The position numbers and the translations under genes are program-made. From Craspedostauros australis (Eukaryota; Bacillariophyta; Bacillariophyceae; Mastogloiales; Achnanthaceae): a DNA stretch of 64,000 nt. The DNA lies in NCBI GenBank assembly GCA_026770025.1, contig JAMXDE010000045.1:1-64000 (forward strand), read 5' to 3'. Under the pieces are notes generated by a model. That model made no database searches and was not told where the DNA came from. It saw only the letters and a program-made list of their open reading frames with translations. Shown here piece after piece: positions 32,836 to 43,200 of the stretch (position 1 is the stretch's first letter; the number at the start of each line of letters is the position of its first letter).

Positions 32836-35800
32836 ATGCCTCTCTTTCGGATCATGGGCTCGGGCAACAGCGGCTCGAGGAACTCGAACAACAGCAGCGA
32901 CAATAACAGCAACAACCCCGCCATTCCCTCGTCCGCACCACCGTCAGCCTCAACATCTTCACAGCAACGCCGCTCGCGACACGTCTACCCAGGACAGAGA
33001 CTGGCGGCCTCCTCCTCGTCATCGGCGCCATCTCCAGCCGCTTCGCCAGCACGCAATCCCTCAGGTCCTTCCATGCCCACGCAACCCCCGCGAACAGGCA
33101 GCGTGGCATCGCGGCCACCACCAAACGCCAGGTACCAAACCCCAGTCGTGCAAGGAAGCGCTCCGAGGCAGGCAGCACCATCCTCCAACACCAGGACTCC
33201 TTCCGCACCGCAAGCACCAGGCAACGCGCTCAGACGCTCAGCCACCGGAGCAGGAGCGCCAGGCGCCGCCGCCTCTTCCGAAACATCGAGGCCCGGTGCT
33301 TACGCGGTCACCAGAACATCCACCGGATCCGCGCAGGTCTTCCGTGTCACGGTGCCTGCGGGCGTTCGACCAGGAGCCGACTTCACCGTGCATGCAGGCG
33401 CCCGAAGGGTTCGTGTACGATGCCCTCCGACGTCGCGTGCGGGACAATCCTTGCAGATCACATTGCCACCGGAACCTGTCACGCACAACCATCTCCTCAA
33501 AGTCGCGCCGCTCACGTCCACCGGAGAAGCGGGCGGCGGCGCCATATCCATGACGAAGGATGTCAGGAGGGTCAATCAGGCAGCCGAAGAGTCGGGAGGC
33601 ACCGCGCAGACCTACCTCGTCACCATCCCACCCAACATCTACGCCGGCATGCAGTTCAAGGTCAACATCCAGTCGCAACGATTCATGGGTAAGTAGCGAC
33701 CATGCGACAGCATGGAGGGGATGGGACTTGCTCAGGTCCAATGGAAACGCGCACATTCACCTTCGACGAGAAGCGCAGTGCAAGATGCTCTTATGATGTG
33801 TTGTTGCCTCCAACTTGTTATCGCTTGTTTCATTGTTTCCATGATCCTGTCTAACGAAATACTGCGCTCCGTTCAATTTCGGGATTGCATATCGTACCGT
33901 TCTCTTCATCTATCTATCTATCATCACAGTTACATGCCCACCGAATGCCGGACCAAACATGAAGGTGCGCATCATGCCGCCAACCCAAAAAGAGCCGATG
34001 GCAGCACCCAAGACTCAAGTGTTCGAAGTTACAGTTCCCGCAGGCGTGCGACCAAACCAACCCTTCACGCTGATGGCCAACGGCCAGCGCGTCTTGGTCA
34101 CGTGCCCACCCAACGTCGTGTCAGGCCAAAAGATCAGATTCCAACTGCCTGTCCAGCAGGTCGTGGGCGGCATCCAGCTGTCCTACGAAAGCGAGAAGGG
34201 CGGCTGGACGCGCACTATCCGCGCGGAAGATCTCAAGTTCCAGTGGGTGCGAACCAAGAAGCAGACCGGCAAGCACCCCGTCGATGGCGACACTCTCGGC
34301 ATCGACGTCGACGGCATGGAATCCTTCGACTTCTCCAAGTCCGCCTACGTGCGAAAGCTCACCTTCCTCGAAGGCAACGATGCGCGCATGAGGACTGGAA
34401 CGGTCCAGCTCGTTCCCGCAAACGAAGCCGCCGTGGATTCGCGGCTCGTGCATCAGAACAAGTCCCTCCTGGGGTATGCCGACATCGCAACCAACCAAAC
34501 GAAGCCGCTGGAAGAGAAGACGCAATGGTTCCAAAGCATCTGCTCGCAGCTGACGTCGCCATGGGAGGAAGGCCATGTCAAGCTCGTCATTCGTCGACGA
34601 GCCTTGCTCAGTGATTCCGTCGATGCCGTCATGTCGCTGGGCAGGGACGAGATGCGCAAGAGATGGCGCATCGAATTCTTGAACGAACCAGCCATCGATG
34701 CCGGCGGCGTCACGCGCGAATGGTTCCAGCTGGTGTCGGAGCAGATATTCGATCCCGACTTTGGTCTGTGGCAGTCCTCCGTCAACAACCAAATGTGCAT
34801 GCAGATCAATCCGGCCAGCAGTAAGTCCATTGTGACGCAACATGGTGTTATACTGTGTTGTGTTGTGTACATCATACGCAAAGCGTGTGCGATTGTGAAT
34901 GTGATGCTCACCCATGCTTTTCCTTTTTCTCGTTCATGACCATCGACCAACCACGGTTTCCATCATCTGAAATGCATACTCCTCCAACGCGCACCCTTTT
35001 TCCATCGACCAACCTTGCCGCAACACAGACGTATCATGTCCCGATGACCATCTGGTGTACTTCAGATTCCTCGGCCGCATCATGGGCCGGGCGCTATTCG
35101 ACCGTCAACTAATGAAGGGCCACATGGTCCGGCACCTGTACAAGCACATGCTCGGATGGCCCATCACGTTCGAAGATCTGGAGGCGCAGGATGAGGAGTA
35201 CTACCAGTCGCTGAAGAAGTTCACCACGATGGACGATCTCAGCGTCATGTGTCTGGATTTCACTGTCACCGAAGAGACGCTGGGAGTGCGACGGGACGTA
35301 GAACTCATCCCCGGCGGCAACATGAAGGAGGTCACAAAAGATAACCTTTCGCAGTACCTCGAAGCCAACCTCAGATATCGCATGATGGACAGAACCAAGC
35401 CACAGCTAACGGAGATGCTGCTTGGATTCTTCGACATCGTGCCGGAGCCAGCCCTGACCGTCTTCGACGCCAACGAGCTGGAGCTTATCCTGTGCGGTCT
35501 CCCAACCATCGACATGGAGGATTGGCAGAGCAACACCATCTACAGCGGCCTTTTGGAATTGAAGGGCAAGCGCGATCAATGCGTCAAGTGGTTCTGGGAG
35601 GTCGTCAACGACGACTTTGATCAGGAAATGAAGGCGCGATTACTGCAGTTTGTGACAGGAACATCCGGCGTCCCAACCAGAGGCTTCTCCGTCCTGCAGG
35701 GCAACGATGGCAACATTAAGAAATTTTGCATCCATGGTGTCGATCGGCAGCAGTACATGTACCCGAGAGCGCAGTAAGTCAGATGCGTCGTCGTGTGGTG

Positions 35801-36064
35801 GTGCGCTTCCCGATTGCTCTTTGCTCTTTTGGCCCAGCGAGTTTCCTCTCTCTCTCTCTCTACATCCAACTATCACTCACCCACTCAATTGTATGCATCC
35901 GATTAATTTTCAATCAAACATCACTGTCGCCATCGTCGAATACAACCAATAACAGCACCTGCTTCAACCGCATCGACCTGCCGAATTATTCATCAAAGAA
36001 GGAGCTGTATGAAAAGCTGAAACAAGCGGTGACGCTGTCAGGAACTGGATTCGATATCGAATAA
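32836..36064 (+). CDS. HECT-type E3 ubiquitin ligase with three N-terminal repeats, 865 aa
   Basis: Four exons: 32836-33688, 33930-34820, 35029-35773 and 35956-36064. Each junction has GT-AG, and the frame joins to sensible sequence (FM/VTCPPN, NPAS/NVSCPDD, PRA/HTCFNR). Residues 1-160 are Ser/Pro/Asn-rich and disordered. Three repeats follow at about 167-211, 257-302 and 314-358, with the pattern VTVPAGVRPG, aromatic, V-x-CPP, G, I-x-LP. A linker leads into the HECT domain from about 490, with MRKRWRIEFLNEPAIDAGG, FRFLGRIMGRALFD and the catalytic HTCFNRIDLP. The active Cys is residue 832, 33 residues before the end, as usual for HECT enzymes, which accept ubiquitin from E2 as a thioester before passing it to substrate. 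The repeats probably select substrates (inference). Cytosolic or nuclear; no targeting signal. Confidence 0.93.
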
Positions 36065-36683
36065 ATTAGTTGTCCCGGTTTCCAATTCAAATGTGTGCTT
36101 TTGGCGCGGAAGGCAGGAATGGAGAGAATAGAAGAATGCAGCAAGTGCTCCCGCATCGGCGCTGGCTCATAGAACATGTATGGTAGTAGTAGACAATAGT
36201 CTCCCGTGTCGTCGCATCTCGGCCATTGCAATGCATGCTGCCGCAGTCTCGTTGTCTAAGAGTCCATGTGGATCGGTTCCGCGCTCGTGTCCATGGATTT
36301 CTGTTGCCGCGGATGTCGCAAGATATTACTCAATGAGTGTTGATTGTTGGATGGTCGCTCAGTTCTTTGGATAGAAGCATCGCGGGGGAGCGATCCAGCA
36401 TACAAGTGATGTGCCTTTGATCGCACACAGTCAACAGCAATGAAAGTGCGCACAGAATAGAAGATTGTTCGGCATGGAGTGTGATGTTTGGAGGGGGTCT
36501 ATGTTGGTGGTCCGTTATGGTACGCTTATTCGTGTAGTGTACAGTATCTGTGCGGTGCTGTGGCTTCCGTGGGAAGGTGCATCTCGTTGGATGACCTCGG
36601 ATTGGGTGTTGTGTTGTTCTTCGTGCATTGATGTGAAGGTGGCGCAGACGTCCGCGCTCAAGAAGTGGCGGAGTTCGTGGTAC
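36065..36683. other. Convergent intergenic region
   Basis: Lies between the stops of the HECT gene (+) and the EF-hand gene (-). Only short contradictory frames; no RNA gene or repeat seen. Confidence 0.5.
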
Positions 36684-37406
36684 TTACGCCATCAGACCCA
36701 TGTCGCCCCCGTTTCTCTTGGCGAGCTTCGTCAGATTCGTCTTGAGTGTCTTGGGCGCTTCGGCTTGGAATTCATCCCAGCAGATCGTGCCGTTGCCGTC
36801 CTTGTCTGCCCGCTTGAAGATGCCCTTAATTTGCTTTTCCCCAAGTTCGAAACCAAGCTTGCGCAGCGCCACGCCGAGCTCGGCTTCGTCGATGCTGCCG
36901 CTGTTGTCGGTGTCGGCCAGGTCGAACAGCGTTCGCATGGCGGCCGTGCCCGACGCGGTCTCGTGCGTGTCGACGAAGGAACCGATGGCCTTCGTGTGGT
37001 ATCCGATGATCTTGCCGCGCAGCTTGATGATGGTGTCGTCACCGACGATCCTCTTGGCGAATCGCACGATGGGGGCGAAGATGCCGCCCGCGTGCTGAGC
37101 GCCGCCGGCCTTCTTTTTGGGGGCTGGCTTGGCGATTTCGGTTGGTTGCGGGGCTGCGACTGTTGCTTGCATTGGGGATGCCTCCTTTGTCTCTGAGCCG
37201 GTGTCCATTGGTGCCATGCTGTTCATCGATGACTGGATTGCCGTGACTGTCTGCGAGTACTCGATTTGCGGTGATGCGAAGCTGCCGAAACTTGTCGTCT
37301 GTTGTCTGGTCGCCGTCGACAATGAAGTCGGACGCACGGAGAAAGCCTCCGAAGACGCGGCCAAGGCAGCGACGACGATGATGGGCGTGGTGTTGAATCG
37401 GACCAT
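36684..37406 (-). CDS. Plastid-targeted EF-hand calcium-binding protein, 240 aa
   Basis: Single exon from ATG 37406. Residues 1-21 form a signal peptide (IIVVAALAASSEA) followed by F22-S-V-R-P, matching the diatom rule that plastid proteins have signal peptide plus transit peptide with Phe at the cleavage point. A Ser/Thr-rich, then Pro/Lys-rich linker runs to about residue 110. Two EF-hand loops are complete: DTDNSGSIDEAE (165-176) and DKDGNGTICWDE (201-212), each with Asp/Asn/Ser at positions 1, 3 and 5 and Glu at 12. So it should bind two Ca2+ ions, probably inside the complex plastid. No catalytic domain is present; a Ca2+ sensor is likely, partner unknown. Divergent from the SnoaL-like gene across a 1.7 kb spacer. 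Confidence 0.9.
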   Translation of the reverse strand: MVRFNTTPIIVVAALAASSEAFSVRPTSLSTATRQQTTSFGSFASPQIEYSQTVTAIQSSMNSMAPMDTGSETKEASPMQATVAAPQPTEIAKPAPKKKAGGAQHAGGIFAPIVRFAKRIVGDDTIIKLRGKIIGYHTKAIGSFVDTHETASGTAAMRTLFDLADTDNSGSIDEAELGVALRKLGFELGEKQIKGIFKRADKDGNGTICWDEFQAEAPKTLKTNLTKLAKRNGGDMGLMA

Positions 37407-39098
37407 GTTGATGATTGTTGTTGTTGCTGCGAATGTGAGTACTTGAATGTGTTGGTTGATTGTGTTGATGTATTGTGTTGATGTATTGTGGATGTTGTGA
37501 GTTGCAGATTATGAGACAACGGTGAAGGGTATCGAGTTGAGCCGGACAAAGTCGTATTGCATGCATGCAAAAGGCACGTACAGACTCTCTCCACTCTTCA
37601 GATGTCTCCATCTCCACCTTTCTGTTTCGCAACGGCATCGTCCCCTGACTTGGTCGGTGGATCGCATCAGCAAAGATCGACATGAATCAGACCGGATCAC
37701 ATCAGAACACGACAGCTCACATTCCGCTAACTGCAATTGCGATGAAACAGGTGGCATCCGACACGTTTCGATTCGAACGTGACGTTGATGGTGATGCTGG
37801 CCATGGTACTCGTGCTCGTACACTCCGCAACAGAGTGGTCGGAATGCTGCGATGGCGACGATCACCTTTCCTCTGTGTCGGAGATAGCGACATCAGTTGC
37901 GTGATTGGGTTTCGTCATCAGATGGGTCTTCCGCTTCTTTTGTGAGCGTGTTCGCAGTCGTGTCCGCATCTTCGTTTCTGAGTCATCGGAGACGATGTGT
38001 TGTCTTCCACTTCTGCTGACGTCGACATATCGGAAGCATAAGTATTGAATGTCCCTTTGGACACACAGACATTGAAGGAGCTAAATGGGATTGATCTTTG
38101 ACGACGTCATGATGACGTCACTGTTGAAAAGGAGAAACGAACCTCTTTCTCCAAAGTTCGCCCTTCACAACGGAATCGGCCACGTCAATTCTCCGAATAG
38201 TCGCAACACGAAGAAAGACCATTGACACGTGTCTCACATGCGCATTTCGATTTCGTCGACCACGACTCTTCCGATTTCTTTTCCATTTGCTCTCTTACGT
38301 CTGACCTTCCAGCAGCGTCTCAACAACAACCGTTCAAAGGAATCCATCATAAAAATCAATAATTATGTCTGTCTGTAAGTACGATGCAAGTTGAGATTTT
38401 TCTTGAGCTGGGCGACTTAAACTAGTGCACTCTACTCGACTCTACTTTGAGCTGAAGAGATGCCAAGTTGACGAGCATTCGACAGTCCCATCCAACCATC
38501 CACCCATCCATCCATCCTTCTATCCATGTAGAATAGACGTCGCTTGGAGAAGAGCTCGGCCAGATCTCGAGAAGCGCACGCGAATTGTGTCAAAACATCT
38601 CGGCGTTGTCATCAACGAGAGATTCAACGCTTCCAGAGAAAAAGGACAATGCTCTTGAAAGTGAATGCGATCAGTTCCAGAAGTTGCTCAGTGATGGTGG
38701 ATCGATCACGTGCAGTATTGGACTGTGTGCATCCTGGCATGATACGCGCAACCTTGGCGTCATGTCGATCATTGGAAGAAATGCGACGAACCATCAACCG
38801 TTATGAACGGTTAACGGTTGGACAAAAACTTGAATCAACAGAATGACGTGTGGTTGGCCACATCACATTTCCGCGAGTCTGGCGAAAGCCTCCGTTCTTC
38901 TCTCTCTCCCGAGCACTTCTTCGCAGAGGAAAGACGACGATGATGGTGACGTTGGTGCGGGGCAGCAATGGGACAGCTTGCAACCGTTGTGGGAAGAGCC
39001 GCAACTCAAGGATACACGCACACGCACACGAACTCCTGGGCTCATGTGTCAACTCGCCCACGCTGTCATAATCTTTGCACTCACCGCTTCAATCCAAG
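37407..39098. promoter_or_regulatory. Divergent promoter region of two plastid-protein genes, with CRE-like motifs
   Basis: No supported gene. The spacer contains TGACGTC at 38018-38024, GACGTCAT at 38103-38110 and the full palindrome TGACGTCA at 38113-38120. Such sites bind bZIP factors, and in Phaeodactylum similar elements (TGACGT/ACGTCA) control CO2-responsive carbonic anhydrase genes (established for that species). Whether they act here, and on which of the two genes, is inference. A short CATC-rich stretch (CCATCCATCCATCC) is near 38500-38516. Confidence 0.4.
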
Positions 39099-39905
39099 AT
39101 GAAATCTGTCCACACAACCATTGCCGCCGCCGTGGCGCTCATGTCCACCTCCGTGCAGGTCGCAACCGCTTTCACTTCACCCATGCCACATGCGAGAGTA
39201 TCTTCCGCTCAATGCATGGCAACACTCGATGTGGACATTACGAAGCCGGCCATCACAAAAGAGCAACGGATCGAATTCGTGAAAAATCTCATGGAATCGT
39301 CAACGGGGTACTATTCTCCAATGGACGAATCGTTGCTGGCGGAGGATTTCATTTTTCGTGGTCCTGTGATCGGGCCGTTGAATACCAAGGACTACAAGGA
39401 GGTACTGGGTCTGTTCAAGGTGTATGAGGCATTTGAGGATGATCTCTCGGCCAACGCCTTCGGATTTCATGTGGATCCCAAGGACCCGCGTCGCGTGTGG
39501 TTCAAGGTGCGCGCGTCGGGGACGCTGCATGGAGAGGCAAGGACGGGTCTGGTCAGCAAGGTCATCGCCTTTGGTCTCGATCGGCAAGGTGAAAATGCGA
39601 ATAAACAATACCAAGGCAACACGGAGACGTGGTCCATCATCGTTGACGATGACATGAAGATGAAGCACATGAGTGCCGGCTACGTCGTCGATCGCTTCGA
39701 GACGGGCACGACGTCCAAGGGCAAGGGATTGTCGTTTGGCGTCTTCCAGACCGCGGGCTTGGACGCTCCCTTCACTGCAGGCCCAGCCCTCCAGATCATT
39801 CAACGGATTTCTGCCGTGATCGCTCCCACGGGACTCTTACCACGAGCCTACTCCGCTGATGTTCCATCATGGTGGAAGGATGAACGAAAGGGTGCGGACC
39901 CGTAG
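39099..39905 (+). CDS. Plastid-targeted SnoaL/NTF2-like protein, 268 aa
   Basis: The open frame begins at 39075, but the Met at 39099 starts a proper signal peptide (MKSVHTTIAAAVALMSTSVQ) ending in VATA-FTSP, an ASAF-like site for plastid import; the earlier Met would place charged residues before it. The mature part reads EQRIEFVKNLMESSTGYYSP, then LLAEDFIFRGPVIGPLNTKDY, then FKVRASGTLHGEARTG and ETWSIIVDDDMKMKHMSAGY. This order of helix, FxFRGP-type strand and long beta strands is what I know from SnoaL-like/NTF2-fold algal proteins; the fold call is by pattern. Such domains are small-molecule pockets, and the ligand here is unknown. Single exon. Confidence 0.8.
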   Translation: MKSVHTTIAAAVALMSTSVQVATAFTSPMPHARVSSAQCMATLDVDITKPAITKEQRIEFVKNLMESSTGYYSPMDESLLAEDFIFRGPVIGPLNTKDYKEVLGLFKVYEAFEDDLSANAFGFHVDPKDPRRVWFKVRASGTLHGEARTGLVSKVIAFGLDRQGENANKQYQGNTETWSIIVDDDMKMKHMSAGYVVDRFETGTTSKGKGLSFGVFQTAGLDAPFTAGPALQIIQRISAVIAPTGLLPRAYSADVPSWWKDERKGADP

Positions 39906-40293
39906 ATGCGTTGAATACACTGCGAGGGTCTATTTTATTCTCATTGGACAGGGCACACTCTCGCTTCAAAGATCAGCAACGTATCTAAAAGTACCGCGAA
40001 GAGCCGAATAAATTGAGATTGTCGTCACATGCGCGCTTGCATCAACCAAGCCTTGGATTCGAGATGCGACAGACACTCTGCCGCCTCCAGCACAGCAGCA
40101 AACACGCCGAGGTCGCCCTGTGTCAAGCTACTATAAACATGTAGCACTTGTACTCGCAAACGAAACGACGAGCAGCCTCTTCTGTATTGAATAACTTGAC
40201 CAATCGCCGCATTTCCTTTAAATCATCTTTATGTTTATGCATCAGCTGTGTCGATGAGTTGTCGCAATGGCGCTCTCATCTGATCATTCATGA
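39906..40293. other. Convergent intergenic region; left edge of the duplication
   Basis: Short region between convergent stops. From 40264 (GCAATGGCGCTCTC) it is shared with 50478 onward, marking one end of the ~5 kb segmental duplication. Confidence 0.6.
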
Positions 40294-43200
40294 TCACTCA
40301 TGGTCCGTCAAGATCGAGATGTTATCATCTTCGAACATTTCGTCAGCCTGACTGTTCTCATCACCGCTGCCACAACTCGGCATCGAAGACGCTTGTGGCG
40401 ACGTTGTCTTCGTCGCCACGCTTCCCACCATTACGCTCTGACCACTTCCACCAAAGTTCAGCCGGATGCGATCGCTGCCTGCCTGGAGATGTGTCGGAAG
40501 CACCACGTGCCCTGGCTGTTGCTCGTGCTTCTTGATCAGCTGACAGATCTGCTCGTCATCGATGTACTGCGAATAACGTTTGCGAAGATCGTCCACCTTG
40601 GTGAGGACTCCCCAACGATGATAGTATGAGCATGCTTGGGAGATGTGCTCGATGATGGCATCGGATTCTATCTTCATCATGATCAGGTAGTCAGCGAACC
40701 GCTCGCATGCAAGTCCTGCTTCGTGGATGCGCCCAACCGCATCCGAAGCGAAGATGGCATCGTAGAACGCTCCCTTGATGGCATCGATGCTCTTCTGCGT
40801 GCTCTTGCTCTTGTCCTTGTTGTCATCGCCATGCTTTGATGTTGCTGCAATGTATTCGGCGCGGATGATGAGATGCCTGCTCGCGTGGCGATCACCCTTC
40901 GTGGCGCAAGCCGACCTGCTGCTCTTGTAGACCTGTTTGAGCTGTCGCTTGTATTTGGGGCGCTTGGTTTGACGGTAGAGAGAAGCAGCCATGAGAGCAA
41001 TGTACAGCAACCGAGAGCTCTGAAAATTGTATATTGGGTCGTCTGAACAAGACTTCTCAAGGCGCTCGAACAGAATCTTCGCAACATCGAACCTTTGGAA
41101 GTAGGTCGTCAGCAGCTGTCGTGTCCAATAGCCAACCTTGAGGACGAAGGCAGTCTCCTTCGTCTTCACGATGCCTTCGCCAAAGTGGGCGATGTCATCC
41201 CAATTCATCTCCTCTTTTCCAATCAGAATGGCCGGCAACTTCGCGTGCTCCTTGAACCACTCGATGTTGGATGACACCTTGAAGAGTGCCATCTGGTCAA
41301 GCATCAATTGATACGATCGATACATCTCTGGCATGGGATGTCCCTCCCATTCAGCGGCCATGTTGCCGCTCTGCCAACAGAAGAAACCAATTTCGAAGTC
41401 TCCCCGCTGCATACAGGCAGAAAAGCCTCGATGCAACTTCTCGATGATGACCCCCGCAGGTTCATTCCATCCGTATATAAAAACGCCGCTGATCTGGTCA
41501 ACCCACGCCTGAATGTAAGGGTCAGGATCCCGACGGATGATCGTACTCGCCAAGTTGGCGAGGCGCGTGGCTACGGCCTGGTTGCCTAGCGCAGTTTGCA
41601 CCATGCCGGCACTCACGAAACCCAACGCAGCCTCAGCACAGATACCATGACGAATGGACATCCGGACGACCTTCATCGATGCCATCATCCATTCCACAAG
41701 GTTTGCTCCCAGGAATGATCGGGTGATCAGTTGGAACATGAATTTATTCGCCAGCACCCTGTTTGTATCGCGCAAAGCTGGAAGAGACAGGATCTGCTCA
41801 TTGTTGTGGCGCTTCAAGTACGATGTCAGCCACAACAGATCTCGGGCTGCATGCAGCGCGTATGCTCGCCTCGGGTATCCAGCAAGCAGACGGATGGTCC
41901 TTCTGCTCAGCTGCACGCACAGATCCTGCTTGTCCTCTTTCGCGTACGCTGATACCATGCAGGAGTACACCGGGAGCTTCTGCTCGGTTGTATTGGCCTT
42001 CTCCAGCACCATGTGACCGAGTTCGTAGCCCAGCTGGTAATGCCCAAGCGTCAGCTCCACATCTGACCGCAGTTGGTGCAGGTGAAGCGAGAGATCGTAT
42101 TGATCCTCCCATGGATTGCGAAGCTTGCGGAACGCATGGTGGGCCAGCTGCAGGTACATGGCCGCTGGTGCCATCGCTGCCATCTTCAACGCCTGCTGTC
42201 CGACTTCGAGGTTGAGCCGCAGCGAGAATGCATGATCCTTGGTCGGAATGCAATTGAGATGGTCGGCAGCGACGAAGAGCAGGCTGGTATCGATGGTTGG
42301 TAGTGACCGGCTGTCGCTGTCGCTACTGTCATTGCTGCATGTAAATGTGGAGGTCGACGTTGTCGTAAGTGGCAGCTGGTTCTGTTGGCAGTACAGCCTC
42401 CAGATGTGCATCCCGATCCTTTGCTTGAGCTTGCTCCTCGTTTCACCGAATGGGACCATGCTCAGCGCAGCTTGTTGAATGCGGTCATGTGCAAAACGGA
42501 ATGTCTTGCTCCCCACCGTGTTGGAGAGGAGACCATCTAGCACTGCCTGCTCCAGGTGCTGGAGCAGTAATCGTGGCGATTCTCCTTGCGGTTCATTGGT
42601 CGGGCCTATTTCCGTCGCCGTCGCCGTCGCTGCAGCAAATACGAACCCATCTGTTGAGGGTTGATGCTTGCTCTCTTCGGTCAGTACGAACTGCAACAGA
42701 TCGAAGTCAAAGCTGAAGCGGATGTAGGATGCGATGATCAACACAGTGCGAAGCTCGGCAGGTTGGTTGTTGAGTTTCCTCACCATCAGCTGCATCACAT
42801 TGGTCGTGGCAGCGAAGGTGCTTCTATGGTACCGCAGCTCCGCAGGGTGCGATGAACTGAGGTCGTTGCTGCCCAGAGACTCGTCATCAGGGAGGTGCCA
42901 CTCCCACTGGAAGGATATGCGGCTGTACACGATGGCATTGCATCGCTCGAGCTCTTCGAGGAGCTGGAGCATGAAGAATATGTTTCCGTCAGTCTTGTTG
43001 TGGATCTTCGCAGCCAATAGCTGCAGCTCGTCCGCCTCTCTATCGAGCAGCTGCGACAACCACAGCCCGACATCTTGTTGGGTCATGTTGCTGAGGTGGA
43101 TGTCCGTCCACAGTCGAGGGCCGTTCGGTGTCTGTGGTCTGGGCCAGGTCCCGGGATATTCGGGAGGCTGTTGATCTTCCGAGAGATGTTGGCTTTCATA

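Noticed and set aside
34121..34915. 264-codon - frame inside HECT exon 2
   Set aside because: Antisense shadow. The + strand carries the conserved HECT sequence and correct splice junctions.
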